NCBI RefSeq assembly: GCF_014284305.1
Contig: NZ_JACOFW010000021.1
Location: 22,036-86,035, forward strand
Direction of reading: 5' to 3'
Length of the DNA stretch: 64,000 bases
Source of the DNA: Affinundibacterium seohonense
GTDB taxonomy: Bacteria; Pseudomonadota; Gammaproteobacteria; Burkholderiales; Burkholderiaceae_D
Shown here one piece after another: positions 46,597 to 55,388 of this stretch. The notes below the pieces were generated by a model, which had not been told where the DNA came from, did no database searches, and saw nothing but the letters and a program-made list of their open reading frames with translations. The number at the start of each line of letters is the position of its first letter. Positions within the stretch are counted from its first letter, which is position 1. Position numbers and translations under genes: made by a program.

Positions 46597-48486
46597 TTAG
46601 TATTTCCAGGAAAGCGAAACGAAGGCATTACGTCCTGGCGTGGAATAATTATTCGCCAGCGCATAGCGCGTATTACTTAGATTGTTAATACGCACCAGCA
46701 ATGCCCATTGCGGGCTGATTTGCCAATTCGCACCAACATTCAACAAGCGATAGGCGCCTAATTTGTCGCGACCTGTAAAGCTCAAGTTATTGTCCTCACG
46801 ATCACTCGAGAATTTCACTTCCGTGAATAAGGACACATCGGACCACTGGTGCTGAACACGGAAATTCGCCACATGACGCGCAATTCTCAGCAGACGTAAA
46901 TTATTCGGCTGAGTACGCGGATCTGCATAATCGTAGGAAGCACTGATTTGACTAGCACCAATTTGCCAAGCACTGCTTAGGCTGATGCCACGCAAAATCG
47001 CCAATGCACTTTGCACATTCGTCGAAGGAGTAATAAAACCACGTACATCATTTTGATACACCGTAGCTTCAAAATTCAGATTGGCGTGGCGATATTTCAG
47101 GCCGACCTCATTCGACTGATTTTGTTGCGGCGTTAAGGCTGCGTTGCCGAAACCGGGGTAATACAGCTGATTAAAACTAGGTGCCTGGAAGCTGGTGCCA
47201 GAACTCAGCACTGCACGCCAGTTGGCATTGAATTGGTAACCGCCCGACAAGGACCAATTCGTGAACGAACCGAATTGCGAATTATGATCACTACGCAAAA
47301 CAGCCAGCGCACTCCAATCACCCGTGCGCAGAGCATAAGACAACATCGCACCGGTTAAATCACGCGCCTTAACCGAATAATTCATGCTGCTATCGACTTC
47401 TTCACGTCGCTGTTCAATCGCGAATGAAAGTACATCCTGGCCGAGGCTAAGATCGTTTTGCCAACTGGCTTGACGACGGTTGGTGTTAAATTTGCCGCTG
47501 CCACCGAAAGCACCATCCGTGCTGCGGAAATATTTCGTCACCGACTGGTCTTCGGCAACCCCAAGCGCCAGCGTGGATTTCCAGTTAGGCAGCCATTGCG
47601 CTTGCCACTGTGCAGACAGATTATTCAAGGACGAATCCGCGCGAGCATCGGTATTGGCCTTGGTGAGTTTCAAAGGATTTGGTGATGCAGCTCCATCAAA
47701 TTGATAATCGGTATCGCTATGCAATAAGCCCAAACTCAATTGATGTTGCGGCGTGACTTGATAACGCAATTTGGCATCCACACTAGTCGCTTGAAATCCA
47801 TCGCGATCAGGATTAAATGCTGACGATAAAGGATTCACCAATACTGAAATACCGTCTGCTTTTTCACGCGACCAACCCAGACTGTAACCAAGCTCACCAA
47901 CACTGCCCCGCACAGCCAAACCAGATTGTTGCTGCCCATCGCCGCCAACACCGATGTTTGCGGTGTAGACAGGTTTAACACCAGGTTCACGGGTAAAGAT
48001 GTGGATCACACCACCGACAGCGTCAGAACCATACAATGCGGACGCTGCGCCGCGTAATACTTCGATACGCTCAATGCGATCTAATGGCATATTTTCTAAA
48101 GCTGGCGCGCCTGATGTCGCTGAACCTATGCGTATGCCGTCCAGTAATATCACGGTTTGCGAGGATGTCGCACCGCGAAGAAAGACACCACTGGAAGAAC
48201 GATAGCCGCCATTACGAGAGATTTGTATGCCAGGCAGATTCGACAATACATCAAGCAGAGAACTTTGCCCAACAAGATCGAGTTCGGTACGATCAATCAA
48301 CGTCACATCGGCTAATACATCCGTCAATTTGGTAGGAATTCGATTAGCGGTAATCACGACATCTTGCAATGTAGGTGCTACTGAAGTTTGTGCTTGTACG
48401 AAATTGAACGGCAAGGCGACAGACGAAGTGATGCAGGCGAAGCAGAAACCTGCTCGCGAATTTAACAACAAAACAGAATTTTTCAT
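46597..48486 (-). CDS. btuB: TonB-dependent vitamin B12 outer-membrane receptor
   Basis: Outer-membrane barrel that imports corrinoids with energy from TonB. At 629 residues it has an N-terminal signal (ending FVQAQ), a TonB-box-like DVVITANR, a plug domain with SLLDVLSNLPGIQISRNGG and LRGAASALYGSDAVGGVIHI, and a 22-strand-type barrel ending in aromatic FVSLSWKY. The gene is the first of the operon and the only one directly behind the cobalamin riboswitch. Confidence 0.95.
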   Translation of the reverse strand: MKNSVLLLNSRAGFCFACITSSVALPFNFVQAQTSVAPTLQDVVITANRIPTKLTDVLADVTLIDRTELDLVGQSSLLDVLSNLPGIQISRNGGYRSSSGVFLRGATSSQTVILLDGIRIGSATSGAPALENMPLDRIERIEVLRGAASALYGSDAVGGVIHIFTREPGVKPVYTANIGVGGDGQQQSGLAVRGSVGELGYSLGWSREKADGISVLVNPLSSAFNPDRDGFQATSVDAKLRYQVTPQHQLSLGLLHSDTDYQFDGAASPNPLKLTKANTDARADSSLNNLSAQWQAQWLPNWKSTLALGVAEDQSVTKYFRSTDGAFGGSGKFNTNRRQASWQNDLSLGQDVLSFAIEQRREEVDSSMNYSVKARDLTGAMLSYALRTGDWSALAVLRSDHNSQFGSFTNWSLSGGYQFNANWRAVLSSGTSFQAPSFNQLYYPGFGNAALTPQQNQSNEVGLKYRHANLNFEATVYQNDVRGFITPSTNVQSALAILRGISLSSAWQIGASQISASYDYADPRTQPNNLRLLRIARHVANFRVQHQWSDVSLFTEVKFSSDREDNNLSFTGRDKLGAYRLLNVGANWQISPQWALLVRINNLSNTRYALANNYSTPGRNAFVSLSWKY

Positions 48487-48741
48487 GGCACATCATTAGA
48501 GAAAAATCTGATAGTCCCAAATGATTAGGCGCGATTGCACATACAGTTGATCTGCAATAGCCATGTAAGCAAAAAAGCATTTCACCAAAACTCGTCGATA
48601 TGACAAAGCTTGCTAAAGCCCTCAGCAAATTACAATAAAATCAAATGTGAAATAAAAGATTTCGATCAGCTCTCATCGCCATCCCCGACAATGAAAAAGC
48701 AAAACACGCGATGCGTTTGAATACGAGACGCATCGCAACCT

Positions 48742-48955
48742 CGTTGGCCGGTATCCGGGCTGGCGGAGACTACCTCTGTCGCCTTCCCAGTCGCTTGTTC
48801 AAGGCGTCCAGTGGCTTGTGTGACAGAAGCGGAGTCGATGAAGACTCGTCCGCTTGACCGTTGCGGGGGCAGCGCAGGTGAGCATTTTGTAAGGACAAAA
48901 CACCTCCTGCTTCCCGTTGAACTGCGACATGTGAACCACATCGCGAGCACCAACG
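48742..48955 (-). promoter_or_regulatory. Cobalamin riboswitch upstream of btuB
   Basis: On the minus strand the element begins CGTTGG and closes with CCAACG, the P1 helix. In order are the AACGGGAAGCAGG core, the conserved CCCCGCAACGGT, the B12-box-like GCCACTGG and CTGGGAAGG, and a final CCCGGATACCGGCC. These match the cobalamin-riboswitch consensus. It lies 255 bases before the btuB start. It should turn the whole btuB-to-cobC operon down when adenosyl- or other cobalamin is plentiful. Confidence 0.95.
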
Positions 48956-49012
48956 ACGATATTCTAACAGCTTAATGCGAAAAATAACACCGTGCTATCA
49001 ACACGGCATCTA

Positions 49013-49298
49013 GGGCCTGTTAACATTTAAATCGGGAGTGCGAATGCGGAAAAACGGGCGCAGGGCTAGGCGTCAAGGCGCGCCACAGTGCGAGCACTGT
49101 AAGCGACTTGCAACAACGCCATGTGCCCGCGAGTTTATTCAATTCGCCCATTCCCGAAGGGTTCAAGCCAAAACGCGCGATGGACAGCGCGAGGTCTATT
49201 TCTGCTCTTGCCGAGGCACCAGTCTCAGCGGCGAACTACGCCTTGCCATCCTGCCTTTTGGCTTGAACGCATCTCCTGATTTAAATGTTAACAGACCC
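49013..49298. mobile_element. MITE-like element with 26-bp terminal inverted repeats
   Basis: The 286-base block has ends GGGCCTGTTAACATTTAAATC and, inverted, GGGTCTGTTAACATTTAAATC, continuing to 26 bp with two mismatches. No transposase fits inside. The inner part carries a hairpin CACAGTGCGAGCACTG and a run GCGACTTGCAACAACGC also found at 55206-55307. No clear target duplication is seen. It lies between the riboswitch promoter region and the RTX gene. Confidence 0.78.
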
Positions 49299-49415
49299 TC
49301 GGCGATGATCGAAATCTATTTTTCTTGATTTCACACGAAGGCACTTAGTTAACAAAATCGGCAAGAAAATACATGCAATATTTAACGCTATCTTTGTGCA
49401 GACCTCATCGTCAAA

Positions 49416-49443
49416 AAAGATCGGGGGATACACCCCGATCTTT
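49416..49443 (-). terminator. Rho-independent terminator of the RTX gene
   Basis: On the minus strand AAAGATCGGGG-TGTATC-CCCCGATCTTT forms a perfect 11-bp stem followed by T residues, about 30 bases beyond the RTX stop codon. Confidence 0.92.
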
Positions 49444-49474
49444 CCTCACAAACACATCACCACAATCAAAAAAA

Positions 49475-52400
49475 TTACATCAAGATTGGTGTCCCATCAA
49501 GCAATGCTGCGGCAGTCTGCAAATTTTGACCACTATTTCCAAATGCTGCGCCTGCTAATAACACTAATGCTGGTGTCATCGACATCGTCGATAAATTACC
49601 GTTCATCGCATACTGGTAAGTGAGATCACCGCCGATGGCTGAGGTATCACCGCTCGTGATGTAATAGTTCAAGAGCGCGCTTGACAAGCCCCAGGTCGAC
49701 AAATCGGGAGTGGTTGCACGTGCTTGATCAAAGGCCGTCACTAAACCATCAAAATTGAATCGTTCAATTTTATGTTTATTCAACTGACTGTTCGAGGTAC
49801 TGATGTAATCACTCGTGCCTTCAATGACGATCTGCAAGTTTGCAACACTATGATTATTGACACTGGCATACCAGTCTTTGAAAGTCACTTGATCACCACC
49901 ACCTGTCAACAAAATTAAATCATTCGCACTTTTCGACAAAAACAAATCAGCATAAGTAATGCCATGACCTAATGAAAGCGTATTGTCCTTACCAGTGCTC
50001 GCATTAATTACATCCATGCCATCACCACGATTAAAAGCAATGACGTCTGCACCAGTACTGGTAATTATGGTGTCATTGCCGCCGCCACCAATAAACAAAT
50101 CTTTGCCTGTGCCACCAGTTAAAGCATCATTGCCCAGCCCGCCATCAAATAAATTATTGCCTGAAGTGTCACTTAGGTTGTCGTCACCAGCTGCACCTTG
50201 CAAGAGATCGCTGCCAGAGCCGCCATTCAAAGTATTATTCGCACTATTACCTAACAACAGATTTTGACTAGCATTTCCATTCCCGTTGATCGCTAGACTG
50301 CCTTTTAAGTTCAAGACTTCAAGGTTGGTTGTCAAGGTGTAGCTAATCATTGACTTCACAATATCGAGACCTTCTCCAGCATACTCAGTAACAAGATCAT
50401 TAGCATTATCGATTTCGTAGGTATCATTGCCAGTTCCTCCGTACAACCTATCTGCGCCAGCTGCACCATCAAGCATATCGTTGCCTGCGCCACCCGACAG
50501 CACATTTACTCCTGAGTTACCAATGAGAATATTACTCGCCATATTACCAGTGCCATTAATCGCCAAGGTGCCCGTCAAACTGAGGTTCTCGACATTAGTT
50601 GGCAGTGTATAAGTAACGTTAGACTGAATCGAGTCACTACCCTCATTCAGGTTCTCAATCACATTGTCGCTCAAACTATCCACCACATAAACATCGTTCC
50701 CTTTACCGCCACGCATCTCATCTACACCGCTTCCTCCATTGAGAGTATCGTTTCCATCTAAGCCAGTGAGTTTATCGTTTCCTGCCATCGCATTAATTTG
50801 ATCATCACCGCTCGTCCCAATCAGATTATCGATTCCGCTTGATCCGTTAATATTAGACGGCGCAATCAAAACATCAAAAACATCCGTACCAAATAAACCT
50901 GCACCATCAATCGCTTTGAGCTTAATACTCAATTTCCCTGTACCCGCTGAAGTCGGTATGCCATTAAAAGTCAGCTTTGCAGCATCAAAGCTCAGCCATG
51001 CAGGCAGTGCAGTACCATCCGACAGTGAAGCACTATAACTGAGCGTATCACCAGCATCGACATCTAAAAATGTATTCGCAGGTACTGCGTAATTAAATGA
51101 AACGCCGACTTTAGCGTTTTGATCGGGCACAGCGATGGCGACAACTGGTGCATCGTTGACATTCTGAACAGTCAAAGACAATGTAGTCGACGCCTTCGCT
51201 CCCGACAGATCGCTTGCATTGACTTGAAACGTGTAGCTAGCAACAGCGGCATTGTCAGGCGTTCCGCTCATTGTGCGCGTCCCCACATCAAACTTTATCC
51301 AACTTGGTAATACGTCGCCATTCAACTGGAAAACGCTATAAGTCAAAGCATCCCCGACATCACTATCAATAAAGGTATCAGCAGAAATCGTATAACTAAA
51401 TGCTGAATCTTCATTCACCAACACCGTTGGCAATGGGGTCGATAAGATAGGACTATGATTCACTGACAATAATCGTATCTTCGCCGTATCCCAAATCGTG
51501 CCATCGGCAAACTGAATCTGCTGAATCACAGATTCGCCAATACCATAGAAAAAATCAGCAATCGTCAAGGTATCGTCACTACCCGACAAGTGCAAGACCG
51601 CATTGTCTGAATTTACAGGATGTATGACTCGAACAGCACTGGGGTTAATATCATAAGCAAAACGAATCGTATCGATGGCGCCTGGCTCTGCAATCCAGTT
51701 TAGAATGGTATCGTGTCCATCACCTCGGCCGAAGTAATAGGTATCAGAGCCCTCCCCGCCTTTCATGACGTCATCGCCGTCCCCGCCATATAAATAATCA
51801 TCGCCATCGCCACCTGAAATGAAATCATTGCCTAAACCTGCATCCAAGGTCTCGTTTTTATAACTACCGACAAGCGAGTCATCATCGGAAAATACTTTGC
51901 GCTCCAAGGTGACGCCATCCCAGATCACACCATCGGCAAACTGAATCAACATCCGCTCTTGCTGTGCAATGAAAAAATAGCCCTCCAAGGTCAGTGTCTC
52001 AGTGCCCGATTTCAGGCTCAACACCAAATCATTATTCACTCGACTAACACTGACATCTGGCATAGTAATCCCAGCAGCGAATTGAACTCGGTCACCCTTA
52101 GTTAATCCGTCATTTAAAATGACGTCGTGGCCATCACCACGAGCAAATAAATAAGTATCCTCCCCTAGACCACCAATCAATTCGTCATCACCACTAGCGC
52201 CGTAAAGTAAGTCATCACCATCCAAACCTTGGATAACATCGTCCCCTAATCCACCATCAATCACATCGTTGCCTGGCGTACCAGTAAGAACATCGTGACT
52301 TGAGATGACTTTGCGTTCCATGCTCAATCCGTCCCAGACGACACCATCGGCAAATTGAATCCGTATGCGATTTTGTGGTGCCTCGAAAAAATAACCTTCC

Positions 52401-53959
52401 ACGGTAAGAGTATCTGCACCAGATTTCAAACGCAGAATCAAATCACCGTTGACCTGACTTACCATCACATCACCCATCGTAATATCCGAGGTAAATCTCA
52501 CGGTATCTTCATGCGCAAAGCCGCTCGCCTGCACCAGGTCATTTCCATCGCCACGACCAAAGAGATAGGTATCTGCACCAAAACCGCCACTGAGTAGATC
52601 ATCACCGCTATCGCCGTAGAGTAAGTCATCGCCATCCGAGGCAAAAATCATATCGTTACCTAGTCCACCATCAAGGATGTCATTACCAGGGGTACCGAAC
52701 AAATTATCATTAATGAGATTTAGTTTTTGAATGACGCTCACGCCATCCCACATACTGCCATCCGCAAATTGAAACCGTAAGTTTTCGTGCGGTGGCATGA
52801 AAAAATAGCCTTGTATTGTCAACGTATCCGTACCAGATTTCAAGCTCAAAACCAAATCACCATTGTCGTGGTTAAGGATCACATCAGCCATCGTAATATC
52901 TGATGCAAATTGCACTTTATCTGCTTGCGTAAAGCCACTGTTTAGCACCAGATCCCTGCCATCCCCACGCCCAAAAAAATAGGTATCCGCACCTGCGCCA
53001 CCAATCAGAGTATCGTTACCGGTGCCTCCATAAAGTACATTATCTCCCTCCATACCATTGATAACATCATTCCCTAAGCCACCATCAAGAATGTCATTAC
53101 CGGACGTTCCGTTTAGATTGTCATGACTGTTAAATACTTTACGATCTAGAGTGAAACCGTCCCAAATGGTCCCGTCGGCAAATTGAATCAACATACGATA
53201 AGGAGCAGCTGAGAAAAAATAACCTTTCAGCGTGATACTGTCATTACTCGCTTTCAGGCTAAGAACTAAATCACCATTATTTTCACTAGCATTGACATCG
53301 GCAATGTTAATGCTGGCTCCAAACCTCAACATTTCATCGGGCGCAAAACTACTAGAAAGCACTTCATCTCGACCATCCCCACGTCCAAACAGATAAGTAT
53401 CTGCGCCTAAACCACCGATCAATGTGTCATTACCTGTGCCGCCATACAGGATGTCGTCACCGTCCATGCCATTGATCACATCATTTCCTAAACCCCCATC
53501 GAGAATATCATTGGCTGCGGTACCGTAAAGATTGTCGTGATTCAACAAAATTTTACGATCTATGGTCTCCCCATCCCAAATCGATCCGTCAGCAAAATGA
53601 ATTGACATGCGCTCATGCGGCGCAAAGAAAAAATAACCTGGCACTGTCAGAGTGGCATTACTAGATTTCAGACTCAATATTAAATCACCATTGATTTGAC
53701 TCACGACCACGTCAGCCATGCTAATGCCTGGAGCAAATTGCACTTGATCTTCAGGCGCGCTTGCGCCCGCCAAGATTACGTCCTTACCATCGCCACGACC
53801 AAACAAGTAGGTATCTGCACCATCACCTCCATCAAGCATGTCATAGCCTGAACTGCCTGATAGCGTATCGTTTCCAGCCAAGCCTACCAAGGTATCGTTA
53901 CCGGTTGAGCCAACTAACATGTCATCTTGTGCGGTCCCGACGATGTATTGATTGATCAT
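49475..53959 (-). CDS. Large RTX calcium-binding protein with tandem repeats and cadherin-like domains
   Basis: Predicted secreted, calcium-binding surface protein of 1494 residues; no N-terminal signal, so type I secretion is expected. Residues 1-833 are six tandem units of about 138 residues. Each has RTX nonapeptides (GGLGNDVINGMDGDD type) and a segment with FADGxIWDG. Residues about 834-1045 hold two cadherin-like/putative-Ig domains (LPSWIKFD and LPAWLSFD). About 1046-1320 are more RTX repeats (GGAGNDMLDGAAGAD). The Ala/Leu-rich last 100 residues would hold the secretion signal. No type I transporter, protease or lipase domain is in the window or the protein, so role (adhesin, matrix or S-layer) is unknown. 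Confidence 0.9.
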   Translation of the reverse strand: MINQYIVGTAQDDMLVGSTGNDTLVGLAGNDTLSGSSGYDMLDGGDGADTYLFGRGDGKDVILAGASAPEDQVQFAPGISMADVVVSQINGDLILSLKSSNATLTVPGYFFFAPHERMSIHFADGSIWDGETIDRKILLNHDNLYGTAANDILDGGLGNDVINGMDGDDILYGGTGNDTLIGGLGADTYLFGRGDGRDEVLSSSFAPDEMLRFGASINIADVNASENNGDLVLSLKASNDSITLKGYFFSAAPYRMLIQFADGTIWDGFTLDRKVFNSHDNLNGTSGNDILDGGLGNDVINGMEGDNVLYGGTGNDTLIGGAGADTYFFGRGDGRDLVLNSGFTQADKVQFASDITMADVILNHDNGDLVLSLKSGTDTLTIQGYFFMPPHENLRFQFADGSMWDGVSVIQKLNLINDNLFGTPGNDILDGGLGNDMIFASDGDDLLYGDSGDDLLSGGFGADTYLFGRGDGNDLVQASGFAHEDTVRFTSDITMGDVMVSQVNGDLILRLKSGADTLTVEGYFFEAPQNRIRIQFADGVVWDGLSMERKVISSHDVLTGTPGNDVIDGGLGDDVIQGLDGDDLLYGASGDDELIGGLGEDTYLFARGDGHDVILNDGLTKGDRVQFAAGITMPDVSVSRVNNDLVLSLKSGTETLTLEGYFFIAQQERMLIQFADGVIWDGVTLERKVFSDDDSLVGSYKNETLDAGLGNDFISGGDGDDYLYGGDGDDVMKGGEGSDTYYFGRGDGHDTILNWIAEPGAIDTIRFAYDINPSAVRVIHPVNSDNAVLHLSGSDDTLTIADFFYGIGESVIQQIQFADGTIWDTAKIRLLSVNHSPILSTPLPTVLVNEDSAFSYTISADTFIDSDVGDALTYSVFQLNGDVLPSWIKFDVGTRTMSGTPDNAAVASYTFQVNASDLSGAKASTTLSLTVQNVNDAPVVAIAVPDQNAKVGVSFNYAVPANTFLDVDAGDTLSYSASLSDGTALPAWLSFDAAKLTFNGIPTSAGTGKLSIKLKAIDGAGLFGTDVFDVLIAPSNINGSSGIDNLIGTSGDDQINAMAGNDKLTGLDGNDTLNGGSGVDEMRGGKGNDVYVVDSLSDNVIENLNEGSDSIQSNVTYTLPTNVENLSLTGTLAINGTGNMASNILIGNSGVNVLSGGAGNDMLDGAAGADRLYGGTGNDTYEIDNANDLVTEYAGEGLDIVKSMISYTLTTNLEVLNLKGSLAINGNGNASQNLLLGNSANNTLNGGSGSDLLQGAAGDDNLSDTSGNNLFDGGLGNDALTGGTGKDLFIGGGGNDTIITSTGADVIAFNRGDGMDVINASTGKDNTLSLGHGITYADLFLSKSANDLILLTGGGDQVTFKDWYASVNNHSVANLQIVIEGTSDYISTSNSQLNKHKIERFNFDGLVTAFDQARATTPDLSTWGLSSALLNYYITSGDTSAIGGDLTYQYAMNGNLSTMSMTPALVLLAGAAFGNSGQNLQTAAALLDGTPILM
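51461..53959 (-). repeat. Six tandem ~138-codon repeats inside the RTX gene
   Basis: Units begin at residues 1, 142, 280, 418, 556 and 694 and are 138-141 codons long. Units 2 to 4 are closest, sharing NDILDGGLGND near their start. DNA between units is diverged by point changes, so they are not a recent expansion but may still recombine. Copy number may vary between strains. Confidence 0.85.
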
Positions 53960-54303
53960 ATTGATGCCTTTTCAAAGTTATTGTGGTTTATGTCAGACGA
54001 AAAAAAGATAATCCAAGATGTAATTTTCAATGGCCTAGAAAAGCTTATCCAATTAATTTAAGAAAGTGATTCTAAACTTGAGATCAGTCCACCATTGCAC
54101 AAATAACGAGACAAAAATACATATATTTTTTTAATTCTTATTTAAATAAAATACGCTTTAGTTACAAGATTCAAAGAACGCGAACTAACAGAGCACCCTC
54201 GCGCCACTAAGCAAAAAAAGAAATCCTTCGACACCAACACGCTTTGCTGCGGAATCACAAATCACTTCAAATCAAATCAACAAAAAATCGCAAAAAGAGG
54301 CGC

Positions 54304-54345
54304 AAAAAAAAAAGCACTTATCGCAAAATACAATAAGTGCTTTTT
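54304..54345 (-). terminator. Rho-independent terminator after 6S RNA
   Basis: On the minus strand AAAAAGCACTTAT pairs with ATAAGTGCTTTTT around a loop of about 11 bases, followed by more T residues. It lies just beyond the 6S RNA 3' end. Confidence 0.88.
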
Positions 54346-54351
54346 CAAGAA

Positions 54352-54532
54352 TTAGTTCCCACCAGTGCCGCTATGCCGGCATCCTGAACCCGGCGGTTCA
54401 AGTCGGCCAAGGTCAGTTCAAATCGGGTTCATCGGACATAAGCGACGCTCACACCATTGAACAATTTCCAAAGCCTATGCACATAAATGGTTCAAGGAAT
54501 ATATGGCACTGGCGAACACGGTAGGAGACTGT
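54352..54532 (-). ncRNA. ssrS: 6S RNA
   Basis: Non-coding RNA that binds sigma-70 RNA polymerase and mimics an open promoter. On the minus strand the closing stem pairs GTTCGCCAGTGCC (54517-54505) with GGCACTGGTGGGAAC (54369-54355). Long internal stems with CTTGAACC and GGTTCAGG elements and a central bubble give the 6S shape over about 180 bases. The gene follows zapA on the same strand, the conserved 6S position in proteobacteria, and a terminator follows. Exact ends are estimated. Confidence 0.88.
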
Positions 54533-54608
54533 AGTTTACTCCTTCCTCAAAAAAATCACATCAACTTTTACAGATTTTTTTGATTGTTTTAAACAATAAG
54601 GAGCAAAT

Positions 54609-54935
54609 TTAAAATAGGTTTTCTTGCGGTGTTAATACTTGGTCTATGGTGTCGTTCATATTCTGAATTTTTTGCTTCACTTCGCCAATGCTCAGACCCG
54701 ATAAAGGTCCATCATGGGCCTTGGTCGATAGCAAATCAGCTGCCATACCGAGTGCCGCCATCACGGCGATTCTGTCTGTGCCTTTGACTTTAGAGGCATC
54801 ACGAATCGCGCACATTTTTTCGTTCAGATACGAAGCCGCTTCACGCAGTGCACGATCCTCGCCTTCTTTGCAAGCGAGTTTGTAAGACAAGCCCATGATG
54901 TTGACATCAATCTGAATCGATTTTGGCTCGCTCAT
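54609..54935 (-). CDS. zapA: Cell division protein ZapA
   Basis: Small FtsZ-ring associated protein of 108 residues. Visible are the N-terminal VNIMGLSYKLACKEGEDRALREA and a C-terminal coiled coil (IGEVKQKIQNMNDTIDQ). The start overlaps the zapB-like stop by four bases. 6S RNA follows about 75 bases downstream on the same strand. Confidence 0.93.
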   Translation of the reverse strand: MSEPKSIQIDVNIMGLSYKLACKEGEDRALREAASYLNEKMCAIRDASKVKGTDRIAVMAALGMAADLLSTKAHDGPLSGLSIGEVKQKIQNMNDTIDQVLTPQENLF

Positions 54936-55144
54936 GCTGCATCCTTCTCGTCATCGTTGGGTAGTTGCGCCAAGATAGCTTCGACTCGGCTGTGTGCTTC
55001 GGATACACGCTCACGCAAATCTTTATTTTCCGACGCCAGTTCGACCGCAGTCCGGCGTAATGCAGCATTTTCCAAACGCAAGGTTTGCGTCATCTCGGCG
55101 AGGCGATTAAGCTTTTCAGCTAATAATTCAAATTCGGAAATCAT
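54932..55144 (-). CDS. zapB: ZapB-like coiled-coil cell division protein
   Basis: A 70-residue protein, nearly all one coiled coil (FELLAEKLNRLAEMTQTLRL, then LASENKDLRERVSEA). It resembles the short ZapB/TIGR02449 family that binds ZapA at the division site. It overlaps the zapA start by 4 bases (ATGA). Symbol given by likeness and neighbour. Confidence 0.8.
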   Translation of the reverse strand: MISEFELLAEKLNRLAEMTQTLRLENAALRRTAVELASENKDLRERVSEAHSRVEAILAQLPNDDEKDAA

Positions 55145-55205
55145 CTTGGCTATCTAAAGAACTTCAAGTGGTTGAGTTTGCAATCGAGTATCAAGCGAAA
55201 TTTAC

Positions 55206-55307
55206 TGGACTTATGCAAAATTGCGCTAGCTAGGCGCGTCGCCGAAGACAGTACTTTTGTACGGCGAGGCGACTGCAACAACGCTAGCGTCTGTTTTGCG
55301 TAAGTCC
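55206..55307. repeat. Foldback repeat upstream of zapB
   Basis: The ends GGACTTATGCAAAA and TTTTGCGTAAGTCC are inverted copies (one mismatch), continuing inward to GCGCTAGC / GCTAGCG. An inner hairpin lies around GACAGTACTTTTGTACG. The block TAGGCG...GCGACTGCAACAACGC resembles the inner part of the element at 49013-49298. Non-coding, 102 bases. Confidence 0.82.
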
Positions 55308-55388
55308 TAACTTGAACTCTAAAGAGAAACCCATTAATTATAAAGGGATTTTTCTATCATTTACCATCAAATCAACGAAGCTCAGAGA

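Noticed and set aside
49038..49328. 96-codon open frame inside the MITE-like element
   Set aside because: It starts inside the left inverted repeat and reads through the right one; Arg/Cys-rich with no family pattern.
49475..53959. Regular repeats considered as a CRISPR or satellite array
   Set aside because: The period is about 414 bases in frame with an intact coding region and RTX motifs; these are protein repeats.
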